From: Pyrrhosoma nymphula
Lineage: Eukaryota > Arthropoda > Insecta > Odonata > Coenagrionidae
NCBI GenBank assembly: GCA_963573305.1
Contig: OY754329.1
Location: forward strand, 149,059,266-149,123,265
Length of the DNA: 64,000 nt
Direction of reading: 5' to 3'
Shown: piece by piece, positions 1 to 11,933 of the stretch
How positions within the stretch are numbered: position 1 is the stretch's first letter
Layout: each line of letters starts with the position of its first letter
Notes under the pieces: generated by a model
Told to the model about the DNA's origin: nothing
What the model saw: only the letters and a program-made list of their open reading frames with translations
The model's database searches: none
Program-made: the position numbers and the translations under genes

Positions 1-1623
1 CCACCCGATGAATTGCCAGCTCTACATCATGAAATTAGTTCCAGAGAATAGTGATGACGAAGCTCGCCTACAGAGAAAATCGACGCATCATATAGTAATC
101 TATTACTTTGGATTACACATCATTTACTCGTATTTATTTTTCAGCAATTTTATTTGTCGAAAAAAAAACGAATTACAAGCGTAGAGCGAACACGTGCATC
201 AATAACGATGAAGTTGAAGGAGTGGCGCTATTAATTCAAGTTGCACGGAGGCGGTGAAAATCGTGTAAACGAGCGATTGAAGCGACACCAGAGAAAATGC
301 ATTTATAGGGTCGTTGAGGATAAATTATGAGCATTAAAAAACTTCAATTCGAATGATCCCGTGTCAAGAAAATATTAGGAACAAATGGATGCGTTAACTA
401 CTGCATTCAACTCCATTTTACTCATCGCTCCACCCACGGAGTGTACCAATGGATGCATAAGATGCGAGGCAAACAACGGCGACGCCCGGTTACTTCCCCG
501 ATGGAATAAAATGATATTATCACCGTCAATTCATCCATTCTGCTGCACACATATCTGTGAATGACACAGCCGTCGGTGAATAGAGAAATAAGTGAGAAAA
601 TTGAGCCCTGAAAAATGAAATCATGCATCCGCCTTCCACCGCTCAATAGACTGCGTTGCATCGAAGACAAATGGCGGCAATAATAAATTATTACTTCCCA
701 CTTTGTGCCCGACTACTCCGACCCATCTTCTACACAGAGCGAGATTCTCTTCACATGATGCAAATCGGCAGAGAATGAAGAGGGAGTTGCTCCCACAAGG
801 GCATCGACGCACTGAGAAGGCGAAGAGTTCGGGAAGGTTGGAATGGTGAATTGCCAAGGTAATATCCATTGAAAAATTGCCTTTATCGTCGTTTAAGAGT
901 ATACTAGAACTTTCGCCTCCACACTTTATGTGACTTCGCGGAATTTCAACATTTAATGGCACTAAGGGGCCGCTGAGTAACCGCGTCCTCTGTAAACCCT
1001 ATAGAATTAAACCTTCCGGGATTTGAGAGGTTAGGGAGCTAGTATTAATCATAGCGAGTCATGAAATACCGCACAGTCTTTTGATTTGACTGATATTTTT
1101 CATAAGTATCAATTACGCATCAAGATAGTAAAAGTAAAAGATATTACGCATAAGAATCCAAATTACAAAAATAAAATGCATAGAAATATGACAAACTGCT
1201 TTATGCACCGAGAAAAGAGTAAAACTGCCAGGAAATAATCACCTGAACTCTAAACGAAAGCATTCAAGACTTTTTACGATCGCAACACCATTTCAAGCCT
1301 AAACTGAGCAATAATTATCTGTAAATAAGTGCTAAATACATTGTCTGGGTGCTTTAAAAATGTTTATGCGCAATTCTTTTCACCACCCGAGTATGAAAGC
1401 CATAAAATAATAATTTTTTCTACTGTGTAGTCCGCTGATAAAATGCATCTTGTTCCCCGTATCTTTTTGGACCCTTAAGGAATTTAGCGCTATTTTCGGT
1501 ACCGATGACAAGAAATGAAAATTTTGCTATTCACTCCCATTAAATCTGAGACGACAAGGAAACCAGAGTAAGTGGTAAATAATTATTACGGAAGAAAATA
1601 GGGTTAAAATATCTCCAAGACAT
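1..1623. other. No recognisable gene or repeat
   Basis: AT-rich sequence with short open frames only. None of their translations shows a motif I recognise, and I see no splice-bounded exon series. I see no internal repeat of note. Confidence 0.5.
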
Positions 1624-1634
1624 TCATTTCAATA

Positions 1635-1678
1635 AAGTTTTGTACTTTTCTACACTTTTTATTTTTTTTAAACACTAC
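1635..1678 (+). repeat. Left arm of inverted repeat (partner 2338-2380)
   Basis: The arm begins AAGTTTTGTAC and ends AAACACTAC. Its partner, read on the minus strand, is the same except for one T in a run of eight. The partner starts right at the proposed ribozyme cleavage region. Confidence 0.85.
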
Positions 1679-1690
1679 GCCCTACACACA

Positions 1691-2062
1691 CCCCTAACCC
1701 TATCCAAAATTCTAGTGAACGGTAAAGACAAACAGGATAAACTTCTTAAGTCTGGTATATATAAAATGAAATGCAATAGCTACAATATAGCTTATATTGG
1801 TCAAACCGGTCGAAATTTTAAAGCACGCATAAAAGAACATGTCCGTAGTTTAAATAATAGAGATTCTGTCTCTCTTTTTGCAATTATAGAGTATATATAT
1901 AGAGTATATAGCAACCTTATAGAGTGCAATCATGTCAGTGACTTAACCCCTGAAATTTTACATTTCCTTCCCATGCATTAGAACAAATTGAAATTATCAG
2001 GCATTCTCCAAATCTATAAAATGAGCAGCTTTTTACACATACCTCCCCACTACTTTCTGGAA
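1691..2062 (+). pseudogene. GIY-YIG endonuclease remnant of a Penelope-like element
   Basis: The translation contains a GIY-YIG nuclease core: SGIYKMKC, then AYIGQTGR, then a basic helix ending KARIKEHV. In Penelope-like elements this domain follows the reverse transcriptase and nicks the target DNA. Reading continues to a stop at 1979-1981. The family's next conserved block (LEQIEI, then a segment ending SPLL) appears in another frame to about 2062 and includes a TAA. The copy therefore has at least one frameshift and one stop, and it lacks the reverse transcriptase. The fragment at 17.5-18.0 kb encodes the same blocks. It is not functional. Confidence 0.8.
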
Positions 2063-2301
2063 AATGTTCGTTAAAAAACATTGATCTTTCTCATACCCCC
2101 ACCCCTTGATTTAATTGTTTTTTCCAAGCATTGTAAATTTTTCTTGTTATTATTTTCATGTTAATACTTTTTTACCCTCCTTTTTCTTTTTTCTTTTTGT
2201 TTCATTTCCTTTTTGTAATTTTTTTAATTTAAACATTTCTTTAAAATCAAATTTAATGTTCTTTATCTAACAACGACAACAATACCATATGTAAACAAAC
2301 T

Positions 2302-2345
2302 ACTACACCTTACGATGCCAAAAAATTGGTGAAACGTGTAGTGTT
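2302..2345 (+). ncRNA. Degenerate hammerhead-ribozyme-like motif
   Basis: The core reads CTTACGA (consensus CUGANGA, with the conserved G replaced by T). A small hairpin follows with CCAA pairing to TTGG, then GAAAC and GTGTA. ACTACAC upstream can pair with GTGTAGT downstream, giving a plausible stem I, although that pairing competes with a short stem III. Hammerhead motifs in Penelope-like elements are established. The position, just before the 3' tail, fits that. Activity is unlikely because of the core substitution. Confidence 0.45.
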
Positions 2346-2389
2346 TAAAAAAATAAAAAGTGTAGAAAAGTACAAAACTTCATTTTAAT

Positions 2390-4035
2390 GGATATTAAAA
2401 GTTCCTACAAAGTAGAGCCTGAAGCCAGATTAAAACCAATTGCAAGTAGAATACATTAGAAAATCAATAAAATCTAATTGACGTCCATTATTTTACATGG
2501 GAATGAAGTTTGCATATCGAATTTTAAAAGCGTTTAAAACAATTTTAATTAATTCACTAGTTTTAATTTCGAATTTACAGCCATTTCGTAGACACTAGTT
2601 CTTGCCTCATGATGACATTACATGTTCAACGACACGGTGTGTCATTGATACGCCTATTTTATTGAGTAAGTATTGCATTTTAATATTAATGGATTCAATA
2701 ACTTTAACTGTAGCTTTATTCGTCCCGTTCCCCGTAAATAAACGCCGCCGCTGTAATTAGCTGCTTAGTGGATAGTGCGCCCGGCAAGTGGCTGCTGGCA
2801 AGAGGATCGACATCTGAAATTCAGTTCATCTCTCTAGTTTCATATAAAATTGGGTTTTTTAATTCTCTCTTTAGATTCATGCGTAATTCCTGTTGGGTCT
2901 TTGTGACTGGGAATCATATCATTCCCTATCGTGGACCATATGGACAGTCCACGGTGAACCCAAATCGAGCTACTTTAAAACGGCATATTTTTCCTTGAAA
3001 CTATAGTTGGTGGAGGGTAAGTAACCAACCACTTGCCTTTCATGAATTTCAAACACCATAGGTAGAGTGCCGTGATGACATTATTGTCTCGCAATTATAA
3101 GACGTTATATATCAGATTTATGAATATTGCCTTGTTTGAACGCCGATAAGCGACTCGATGAGCAATTGCAGGCAAAAAAATAAAGGGACTCCACTAAAGA
3201 TTTATTATCTGAGACCATCTTGAAATTTCTACAATATATATTTACGACAACAATATCGACCACATGTGGAATATCGACCGCAATATCAACATTATGGAAT
3301 TCAGAGAGGTGACCACAGTTCAATCTCCTATGGAGACCGGATGAAAAGCCCATCACATTGGCTCATAACTTCTCAAATTAGCGTCATTATGAATTGTACG
3401 CCGCAAAAATAACCGATGCATGCGAAGCAATAAATTGGTGGAAAATTGGTGGGGCGGATGGAAGAGATAAGCAGTGATACGAATGATACTTGGAAAGAGT
3501 ATATATTGCACGGCTATTGTCGTCGGGTGGAGACGTGGTCCCGGAGTCTTTCCGCCATTAGCGAGGGCAATCATCTTTAGGCGGAGGGTTTGGGAGGGGC
3601 CGCGGGCGGAGAGAAGGATAGCGGGAAATCCCGGAATTCGGGATTATACACGGGTGATTCACTCAAGAGCTGTTGTCTCCATCCGCGCGGCATCGGTCGG
3701 TCTCCCTCCAAATTACTGCTTTCTTTCTAGGCGCTTGTACCATCAAATGGCGCATGGGATCCGGAGGAAATGAAGCGTTATTACAAACACTTCGTGATTC
3801 CGTTCCGATTACTATTTCTTTGTCTCAATCCATGCCGTTCCCTTCCTATTCTCCGAATAGATACGCTAAAAGCCGTTTTGATAATCTCTTTAGTGTTACT
3901 GACCTTTTGCAACAACTAGAATCGGAATGGCTTTCAGACAGTTGAATAAAATTTAGACTAAATCAATTATGTAAGTTCCAAACCGATTTGTTTTTGATAG
4001 CGTTAATAGCATTTCACGAAATCCGACATACTACG
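2390..4035. other. No recognisable gene
   Basis: Mostly AT-rich with a more GC-rich patch at about 3500-3730, which contains the small palindrome AATCCCG/CGGGATT. Several short frames cross the patch on both strands, but none has a recognisable motif. Confidence 0.45.
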
Positions 4036-4039
4036 GTAT

Positions 4040-4310
4040 ATGAGATCATGAAGAATAAAATTAGGGAACTAGACAGCAGAACGGACAGGTTTAAAATGTC
4101 ATTTTTCCCGTGAACGATAAAAGACCATAAAAGCTGTCCATGAGACTTTTAACAAGGTTTGTCAATAGGTAGTGTAGCTAGTTACATTATTCTATCTATG
4201 CTTCTATCCTTATCTGCTACCTAGTACAAACAGCACGCCGTGCATGTTTCCGGAATAACTCTTGTACATCTGTCCATTTATGTAGCTTCATAATAAATTA
4301 ATACAAATAG
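4040..4310 (+). mobile_element. LINE 3'-terminal fragment
   Basis: At about 4045-4110 the translation resembles the extreme C-terminus of CR1/Jockey-type LINE proteins: a RELDSRTDRFKMSFFP-like string, then a stop. The same string in related form occurs at 19.38-19.47 kb (INCKTERFRMPFIP). What follows is a probable 3' untranslated region ending in the AATAAATTAATA-like tail near 4290-4310. Only the last coding residues and tail are present, as expected for a 5'-truncated copy. Confidence 0.5.
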
Positions 4311-4344
4311 TTTCTTCAGCATTGTTGGTATGCAGGCACGGACC

Positions 4345-4841
4345 AAGGTGTAAGCGAACAACGCGGCCGCGTAGGTCGCCGGGCTAGGGGGGCGCCGAAG
4401 GCACCCCGACAAGCCCTCAAAATATATAGACCCAAGATGCGCAGAATTTTGTCAACAATGACAAGAGAAAGATAGCGCATATGAGATTAATCATATGTTT
4501 AATTATCGTACAAATTAATGCGTCTGCAAAACCGTACTTAGCATCGCATGAACACGTACCCATCAAATAACGCGATTCTTTAAACTTAGCGGCGCACGGC
4601 GCTCTACAAAAACACTTAGTATGTTTAAACACGCGGCACTGGCGGTTTATGTCAACTCAACAAAAACTGCCTCGTATCATATAGTTCTAATTGTAAGATT
4701 ATCATAAGACAAAAATATTCTTAAATGTCTATTAATGAGGGCTTAATTTTCAATTTTTTTCTCGGGGAGGAACCGCCCTCCTACCTACTCAGGGCATTTA
4801 TAGAGGAGGGGGGGCGCCGAAATTATAGTTCGCTTACACTT
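4345..4841. mobile_element. Candidate non-autonomous DNA element with short terminal inverted repeats
   Basis: The left end reads AAGGTGTAAGCGAAC and the right end GTTCGCTTACACTT, inverted matches over about 14 bp with one extra G on the left. A GGGGGGCGCCGAA motif lies just inside both ends, but in the same orientation. No transposase frame is present. Outer limits may lie a few bases further out and I could not define a target duplication, so the family is open. Confidence 0.4.
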
Positions 4842-7800
4842 GAAAAATGCCTAAGACGGCATTGGTATGCCTATAGTCCAATCCATCTTGGTGAAATGTC
4901 AACTCCTGACAAGTAGGTATTGCAATGACTTATTTTCTAATTCTAAAAAAATGAGAAGGGTGGGTCCAATGTGGAGAGTGTCTTGGCTGGACCCATGAAA
5001 GCTGCAGAGGGGTAGTGGAAGAGGACAGCTACTTAATTCGCGATTTTTAAAAAATATTATCCCTAAATAATCATGTAAAATAAATATTTCTGTTACTTTT
5101 CTTCTTTAAATGTGGTTTTTATTTTTTCCGATAAGGCTACCCGGTCTTACGACTTTTTTATTTGACAAAACATTGATCTAAATACTATGAATAATAATAC
5201 TATGAATTTTTAAGATTGATTTAATGTACTCAGATAAACAATGAATATTTTTATTAAATCTGACAAACTTCGGGTGGAATAATCTGGCTCCAGCAGGTCG
5301 TGAAGAGTTTGCTACCCGGTCCTACTCCACTTCCTCCTAATTATCTTTTCTCGATAAGTAAAACTTCTATTTTTTGCAAAAGGTCACTTCTAACTGAAAA
5401 ATTAAACGAGATAATGGTCTACAGAACCGGGAATCAAGTAAGAGCTAATTTACTGCAAGTATAAAGCATTTCGTTTCACCTAGTTTATAGGTCAATTTAC
5501 ATTTACATAAAACTCTACGAGCCATCGCATGGGTTTATGGCAGGGAGTGTTATGACATTAGCCATGAAGAAAGAAGGGAACAGGGAAATGCGATTGGAAA
5601 AGCGGTCGAATATTGTTTCGTAAGATCGGTGTCCGGCTCGCTTTTTGCTGCAGCCTTGAAAGGCGCGAGAGAACAAAGACTTTTCATGCCCATTTGTTTC
5701 ATAGTATAACTTTAGTACTCTGCAGCTCCTATCTGTCCCATAGATGCAGTATTAGACTAAAAACGTGCTTCAACTTGAAACTCGTGTTATCTATTTTTTT
5801 ATCGTAAACATAACTTGAAAGTATCCTCCAACTCTCAAGACACTTCAAATCCAGTAAGCACAATAGGTAATACTGTCTGCTTGCTCACGGCAGTATTAAA
5901 CAGAACGCACGGCTTTCCTTTGAATGTTGTTCAGTTCAAGAATTTAATCTTCGTATGACGGATTCTAAATGCTAGTGGCAAACTCGAGGTGGCGCTTAAA
6001 CTACAGATAAGTAACATCTAACTTTCCCCTTTTCGTCAGAGAGCACTCCTGCCATCGGATTGACTAATCACACTCTTTAATTCAGCGCCACAAATGTTTG
6101 GAAGGTGTTTTATGAGCATAGCAGGAGTTTCTGCGACCTTGAACATAGATAGGGATCAAGGGCTTCGATCCATTAATAAAGTTCCGAGACACGAATGAAA
6201 GAGAGGGATGATGAGGATCTCCTTCATCAACGGGCGAAGAATACGAATATCAATGGACCTCCGGAATTAATATTCCTCGCGGCGTCTAACCAGAGGTCCA
6301 GGGGAGCCAACTTCGATTCGGCACGAGAACATGGCCAACCTCGAATGCCACTTTTATTAAGCACATTTTTCACTAGGACCTTCGCCAACTATTTACTTAT
6401 GCTACTTAATTACCCAATAAAAATTTTAGCTTAAAGTCAATGCGACCTGAATAAATAATCAGGTGTAAAACACCACAAGAGTCGCGAGATCCTTTGCGGA
6501 GAGTGTTTTGCGCTATACACATTTTTGACCTTAATAAAGCCTACGCAACACCGTTAAAGATTTCCGGCGAAAGCCTTAGTCAATGTCACCGACGTGGGCA
6601 GGACTAAAAGCAGTTATCTTGGATTTAATACAGAGTACACATTAAAATAAATTAGGGAAATTGTTGCTGCCTTTGCGAAGAAAGATTTGCATCAAATACA
6701 GTTACTGAGACTTACCCTTCAGTAGGGAGCAGAAAAATACTTAGTGGCCGAAACATATTTATCCATTTAGCATTGAGTCACCTTTTTCTGAAATAGAGCT
6801 CGTAAGTGACAGCAGCTACCTTATTTTAACGAGCATTCCATCAAAAAAAAGAAACTTACTGCGTGCCTCAAGTCAGTGACATTGATAAGGGCATTTGAAG
6901 GAAATCATCAACGACGAAACGTCACGCTTTTTTAACGAAACGAAACCACCATAAATTATTTTAATGACTCCAGCTGTATTTTACCAATTAATTAATGGCA
7001 ACATCTTAATCCCGCGCAATTTCTCATAAAATGAACTTGATACCCTCAATTGTGTCTGATATCGATTAGATGGTAGAGCAAGTTTAGGTAATGCGCTTTA
7101 AATAAATTCGTTTCAATCTTGTAAAAATGAATCGCTACAGCTAAAAAAAGTCATCTACTAACTTTCCTATTAGAGCTTAAAGAAAGGATTGGGTTAATTC
7201 ATCACGACGGATATATTTGCGCTTCCATCTAAAGTCATGGCCGATGACGAATTAATGACTAGCAAATGTTATTGTATGACCGTTTTAGGACACACAATCT
7301 CTGAAGCTGAGAGCATGAAATTTTATTCCCTTCGCCTTTAACTTAGCGTGCAATATTTTGGACAATGATAAATACGAGGTTTGCTAAATTCATGCGCTGC
7401 GAAATGCCATTAGCATTTGAGTCTCATTCAAGAAGCAGATGCCAAGGTTGAATCTGTAACTTTCTGTTATGTGTTTTGAGGATTCCATTTAACAGGCGCG
7501 CTTGTCTGCTATTTAATTAACCTCGAAAGAAGTTTTTCATTGAATCATGAATTTACTGACCTCAGGAAACGGCCATACAATTAACTTGAAAAAAACTAAC
7601 TGAGCCACGCCTAATCAATTTCACTCCCTCCCCATCTCATGCTATCGAGGCAGGCTTCGAGATTTTATTGCATCTCACAACTAAAACCGAGGAGTAATTT
7701 GCCTTGGCATTCGTAAATCTCGAAGCTCAGTGTGATCCAACTGACGCGGAAATTTTGTCATCTAATTTCCTGCCTGAGCTCATTTCCGTTCGATGAGTCT

Positions 7801-8415
7801 ATTTTTCCGAGGTTGGACTTGGAGTTTGCGGTTAAAAGCGCTCGCCAGTGATAATACAAGTGAAATCAGAAATTCTACGTATAAGGCAGGATTTCGGCCT
7901 TTAAGAGGGAGGAAATGACAAGGATTTCTCAGTCATTTCATGAATTATGCATTCATTAATTTTCCACGTTAAATATTCTGTGTCTAAATTAACTCGAAAA
8001 AAAAATAGAAAAACCATTAGGATTCATCACGGGGCTCATTAAAATAAGAAAAAGATTTCATCTCGGGACCAGTGCCATTACATCTGTCAATTTATCTTGA
8101 TATCTCGGGTTCAAATAAAGCCTTATCATATCCAAGGGTCATGCATCACTATCATGTGATTTTATTTCAAGATAGAATTGGCGCTTTAATGTAGCTCCTC
8201 ATCTAATAGGAAGAATTATTTTTCTTCGAGTATGGTGACGATAATGGAAACGTGCAAATTATTGTTGCTCGTACACCATGTTATTTTGATACTTTTACAC
8301 CTTTCTCCAAGTTTTTCATTTGCAAAAAATTAATTAAATTATATTTACTTAACTCCATAAATATTTGAATGGCACACGCTTTACGGAAACCTCAGATGGT
8401 TCAAAATCAAGTAAC
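4842..8415. other. No recognisable gene
   Basis: AT-rich sequence. Short frames at 5613-5807 and 6195-6434 show no known motif, and I see no strong repeat structure. Confidence 0.45.
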
Positions 8416-8604
8416 ATGTAGGGTAAACCGTACAGTTATTGGCTACATGGTATTTTGAAGAGCATAGTAAGAGTACAGTTGGACAAAATTTACAATAATC
8501 ACTATCATAAATTTTGCTATCATTATGGTAATTTTTTCCGATTGTACTCTCACTGTGCTCTTTAAAATACCGTTTGGTCAATAACGGTACGGTTTACCCT
8601 ACAT
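8416..8604. mobile_element. Palindromic MITE-like foldback element
   Basis: The element starts ATGTAGGGTAAACCGTAC and ends with the inverted form, GTACGGTTTACCCTACAT. Each arm is about 75-80 bp and they are roughly 85% identical by eye; the centre is only about 35 bp. The single-stranded form would fold into a long hairpin. It has no coding capacity. No clear target duplication is visible, so the superfamily is open. Confidence 0.6.
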
Positions 8605-11138
8605 TTTAAGGAAATTTATTAATAGAATAATGCATCTGTAGATATTTAGGCCTTTACCACAATTCCTGTAGCTGCTAAATGTTTATAACAACCCGTATAG
8701 GATGATATTTTTTGTATACTAAATGTTTATGATCTACTAAGTTTGTTAACGTTAATCGCCGAGAATAATGAAGAGCTATCAATCGAGAACATTTACGACA
8801 TAAGTCATCAAAACTCACTTAGAGTTGAAATGAAATCAAACCTTCCCCCAATTTGACGAAAATTTTGTCTGCGCTCCTGCATAGCAACATGAATACCCTG
8901 TCAACAATATCTGTGAGACAAATCATAATATTGCGAAGGAAATAACTATTGCAAAAACATTTTTCGATTTTCGCCAATCTATCGGGTCTCGTTGCCTATT
9001 GCAAATTGATCTTTCATAAAATTGCTTTGGGATTTTTTTTATAACTTACTTATAATTGTATTTGGAAATATTAAATATTATTATTCAATGAAACGTTAGT
9101 GAATTGCGTTCATATTTGGGACGAATAATTTCCTGCTAAATTGTAGCAATGCGATGCCAGTAAAAAAGTGACGTAAATTAAACTAAACTGAATTGAATTA
9201 AATAGAACGCTTTCATAAAGTAAGTTGGTGAGAGAATAGATTTTCAATATTGATATTCAGTCGTTTTGGCAAATTACTTGACATTTAAAGAAGAAGAATT
9301 TTCAGGGAAGAAGAGGGAGCGAAATTTTCCAGATTGTTTTCAGTGACATTTCGAGATTTAAAATGCTGTATATGAAGTTGCCATTATTCCGCCTTAAGTC
9401 CACTGATATCAAAGATAAGAAAAGACAGCACAAGTTAAAATATTATCGATGAGAGTTGAATGTCCTCCTTATTCTTTTCCTGAATATCATGGCGAAAAGC
9501 TTACTCGGTAAATTACATTGAAACCAGGAAATTTTGTGGGTATATAAACAGATATTACAAGTTAAGGTGGATGATGAAGGTTGAAAGCAAGTTTGAGATC
9601 AAATCGTAAATCGCAATCAGGTCTTTAGAACTATCTATTTTATGTCAGCCGAATAGTCCAATTTTTGGTATCATGTTTTATTAATTATGTCGAGAATCCT
9701 ATGTAACAATTTTTTCCTAGATCAAATTTTGAGATTTTTATAAATAATCATAATTTCACGTATCCATGATAAAATTATAACATAAAAGTATTTCAATTCG
9801 TGGTTTTTCAGAAGGAAAAACAAATTAGAGACGTTTATAAACCTTCTCGGCCATAACTTGAGTTTCATCATGATTTCAATCATGATAAAAGAAGTAACCT
9901 TTTTCTTCCAATAACGAACCTGAACTTTCTATAGTAAAGTAGGCATGCACGAAACGTCATAATATTGTATGGAAATCACGATTGCTAGTGGCTCTGTTGA
10001 GTAACAAGCTTATTTTTCGTCAAATATACGTTAAGTTGGAACGTGGAATCCACTTATTACGAAGATGAATCCGAATTTCAAGCTCACTCTATAATATTGC
10101 TAAAATGACGCTATATTTTTCAAATGAACTGCCTTTAAATGCCTGAATACTATCCCTAAAATACTTTAGCAGTGCCAAAGTAGGAAAAGCAAGTAGCAAA
10201 GTAGGAAAAAAATACATACATGATTAAGGTGCTGAATAATTGGAAAAATTTGATAACTCTTTTTGATAAAAACAATTTTTTTTTGCCATCGGCCTTCAAA
10301 TATTTTTAAAATCAACATTTACAATAATAATAAATTTTTCCTGCTCAGTGCATCCAGCCACCCAGAATACTAAGTTTTATGAAATTTAGAATGCATAAAT
10401 TCACGCATTTTTACCTGAGAAAATACGTCGGCCAAATATTATTATAAGTTTTAAATGTAAAACCCGAAGGGATACACTTGAATAGGAGTCACATGAATAA
10501 TCGGAGTCACTTCGAATCACATGAAGCATCGAAGCTAATACTGATGCACACACCCGAAATTGCTAAACTGCTAAAATTATCGTGCGCATAAGCGATGACG
10601 AATTTATATGACTAAGCAATAAGTCATTTAATTTGGTAGTCACTTTCGCAACCGGACCGCACACATTCTGCCCTGTTTTCCGCTGTCCTCTCGATTGAAG
10701 GCTGAATTTTTCAAGTCAAGTATGATGAGGAATCTGAAAAAAAAACCTCATCAAATAAAGTGGAAGTTCTCAGAGAAGGCAGATTCATATGTTATGGTGG
10801 TTATGGTGATAAAATTATGCAACACAACCTATTTTGGCGTACAAAAACATTATCCAGCAAATTATATACCTATTCAGGGATTAGGCTACAGCAAAAAAAT
10901 TTATTCTCAATTTTTTCGTCATACGATTTACTACTAATATAGCCTTACGCTAAAGAATCGATAATGATAGTTAAAAATGATAAACGATAAAAATGAATAT
11001 TTTATTCTTGTGTTGAAATGATAGCCAGATAGTGACTAAATACCTCATTCTATCAGCTATGAATAAAAGCCTCTGGATCATTTAAAATGATATAGATATA
11101 ATTAGCAAAGAAATATGAACACAACCACCTACGCCATG
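8605..11138. other. No recognisable gene
   Basis: AT-rich. There is a small palindrome at about 9866-9890 (TCATGAT/ATCATGA) and a two-copy imperfect repeat of AAAGTAGGAAAA at about 10170-10210. Open frames at 10.7-10.9 kb have no recognisable content. Confidence 0.45.
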
Positions 11139-11222
11139 AACGATGAAATATCCATCAGGCGGGATTCAAACCCAGGGCCACAGTGAAGGCAGGAAATAAC
11201 TCTACCCCACCGCCACCGTGAG
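11139..11222 (-). repeat. tRNA-like SINE head or tRNA pseudogene
   Basis: On the minus strand a segment runs GGTAGAGTTATTTCC then GGGTTTGAATCCC, which resembles the A-box and B-box of a tRNA promoter at about the right spacing. A functional tRNA is unlikely because the acceptor stem does not pair. It could be a decayed relative of the SINE copies elsewhere in the window. Confidence 0.4.
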
Positions 11223-11861
11223 CGATAGTGCATTTTTATCGCAGTCATTCATTCTTAATTCAGCGATTGCCGAATTATTGGACATTTTTATACCCTCCTT
11301 GCGCTTTTTTGAGATGAAATGTGAGAAGTCTTATTGGTCTCCGTTGCAAACTGATTATATTTTTACTGGATGATTTTATGTATGCAAGAAGTTCCACTTA
11401 AAAATTAATTGAGGTTTAAAAAAGGTAATAAGCCGTATCAGGTGGACTTTGTGGACTCAATGCCTCTGGAAGGGATTAGAGGATTTTGACGAACTTGATA
11501 TAGAACGAAAGAACGAAATGTGGGGATGTGTTTTCAGCTTTTATTCCATATTAGCCACATATGATTCACAGAAAATATTTCCAGAGCTCCACATTTTCCC
11601 CATACTAAATATATTTCGAGAAAAGAATCGCTGAGTTAAATCATATTATTCGATTCGATACACTTCGGCTTCCATATTATGGTTATCACATGTTTTTCTT
11701 TTCCCGAAATGCGTGATAATACTTAGCTAATGCTCCTGTAAGTAAAATTACCAATGTACATGTATTTCAAATTCTTCGCTTGAAAGAATAATTTAAAACA
11801 AGAAAAATCTTTTACTGCCACAGAGTTGCATAATCATTTACCCAATCTGCAAGTGCGTAAT

Positions 11862-11933
11862 ACCATAGAGTAAGTAACTAATAAGTAAGTAAGAGTAATA
11901 TGCTTACTCTATGGTAATACTCAGACTTTTCTC
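11862..11933. repeat. Short inverted repeat (hairpin)
   Basis: TACCATAGAGTAAG on the left is matched by CTTACTCTATGGTA on the right, a 14-bp perfect stem with about 40 bp of TAAGTAAG-rich sequence between. It may be a remnant of a small foldback element. No promoter or terminator role is implied. Confidence 0.6.

Larger units (their letters stand above)
1634..2379 (+). mobile_element. 5'-truncated Penelope-like element with an inverted copy of its own 3' tail
   Basis: This stretch holds the C-terminal endonuclease of a Penelope-like retroelement, a long untranslated tail and a hammerhead-like motif near the end. The flanks are a near-identical 10-mer, TCATTTCAAT (1624-1633) and TCATTTTAAT (2380-2389), which I read as a target site duplication with one mismatch. 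The first 44 bp inside the left edge (1635-1678) are the reverse complement of the last 43 bp (2338-2380), differing by one base in a T run. The element therefore starts with an inverted copy of its own end. Inverted terminal pieces are known for Penelope-like elements; the limits and duplication here are my reading. Confidence 0.7.

Noticed and set aside
6880..6935. GACGAAACGTC string as a possible hammerhead
   Set aside because: No CUGANGA core at proper spacing; GAAAC alone is common.
9180..9205. AAATTAAACTAAACTGAATTG run as a regulatory array
   Set aside because: Simple low-complexity AT sequence.
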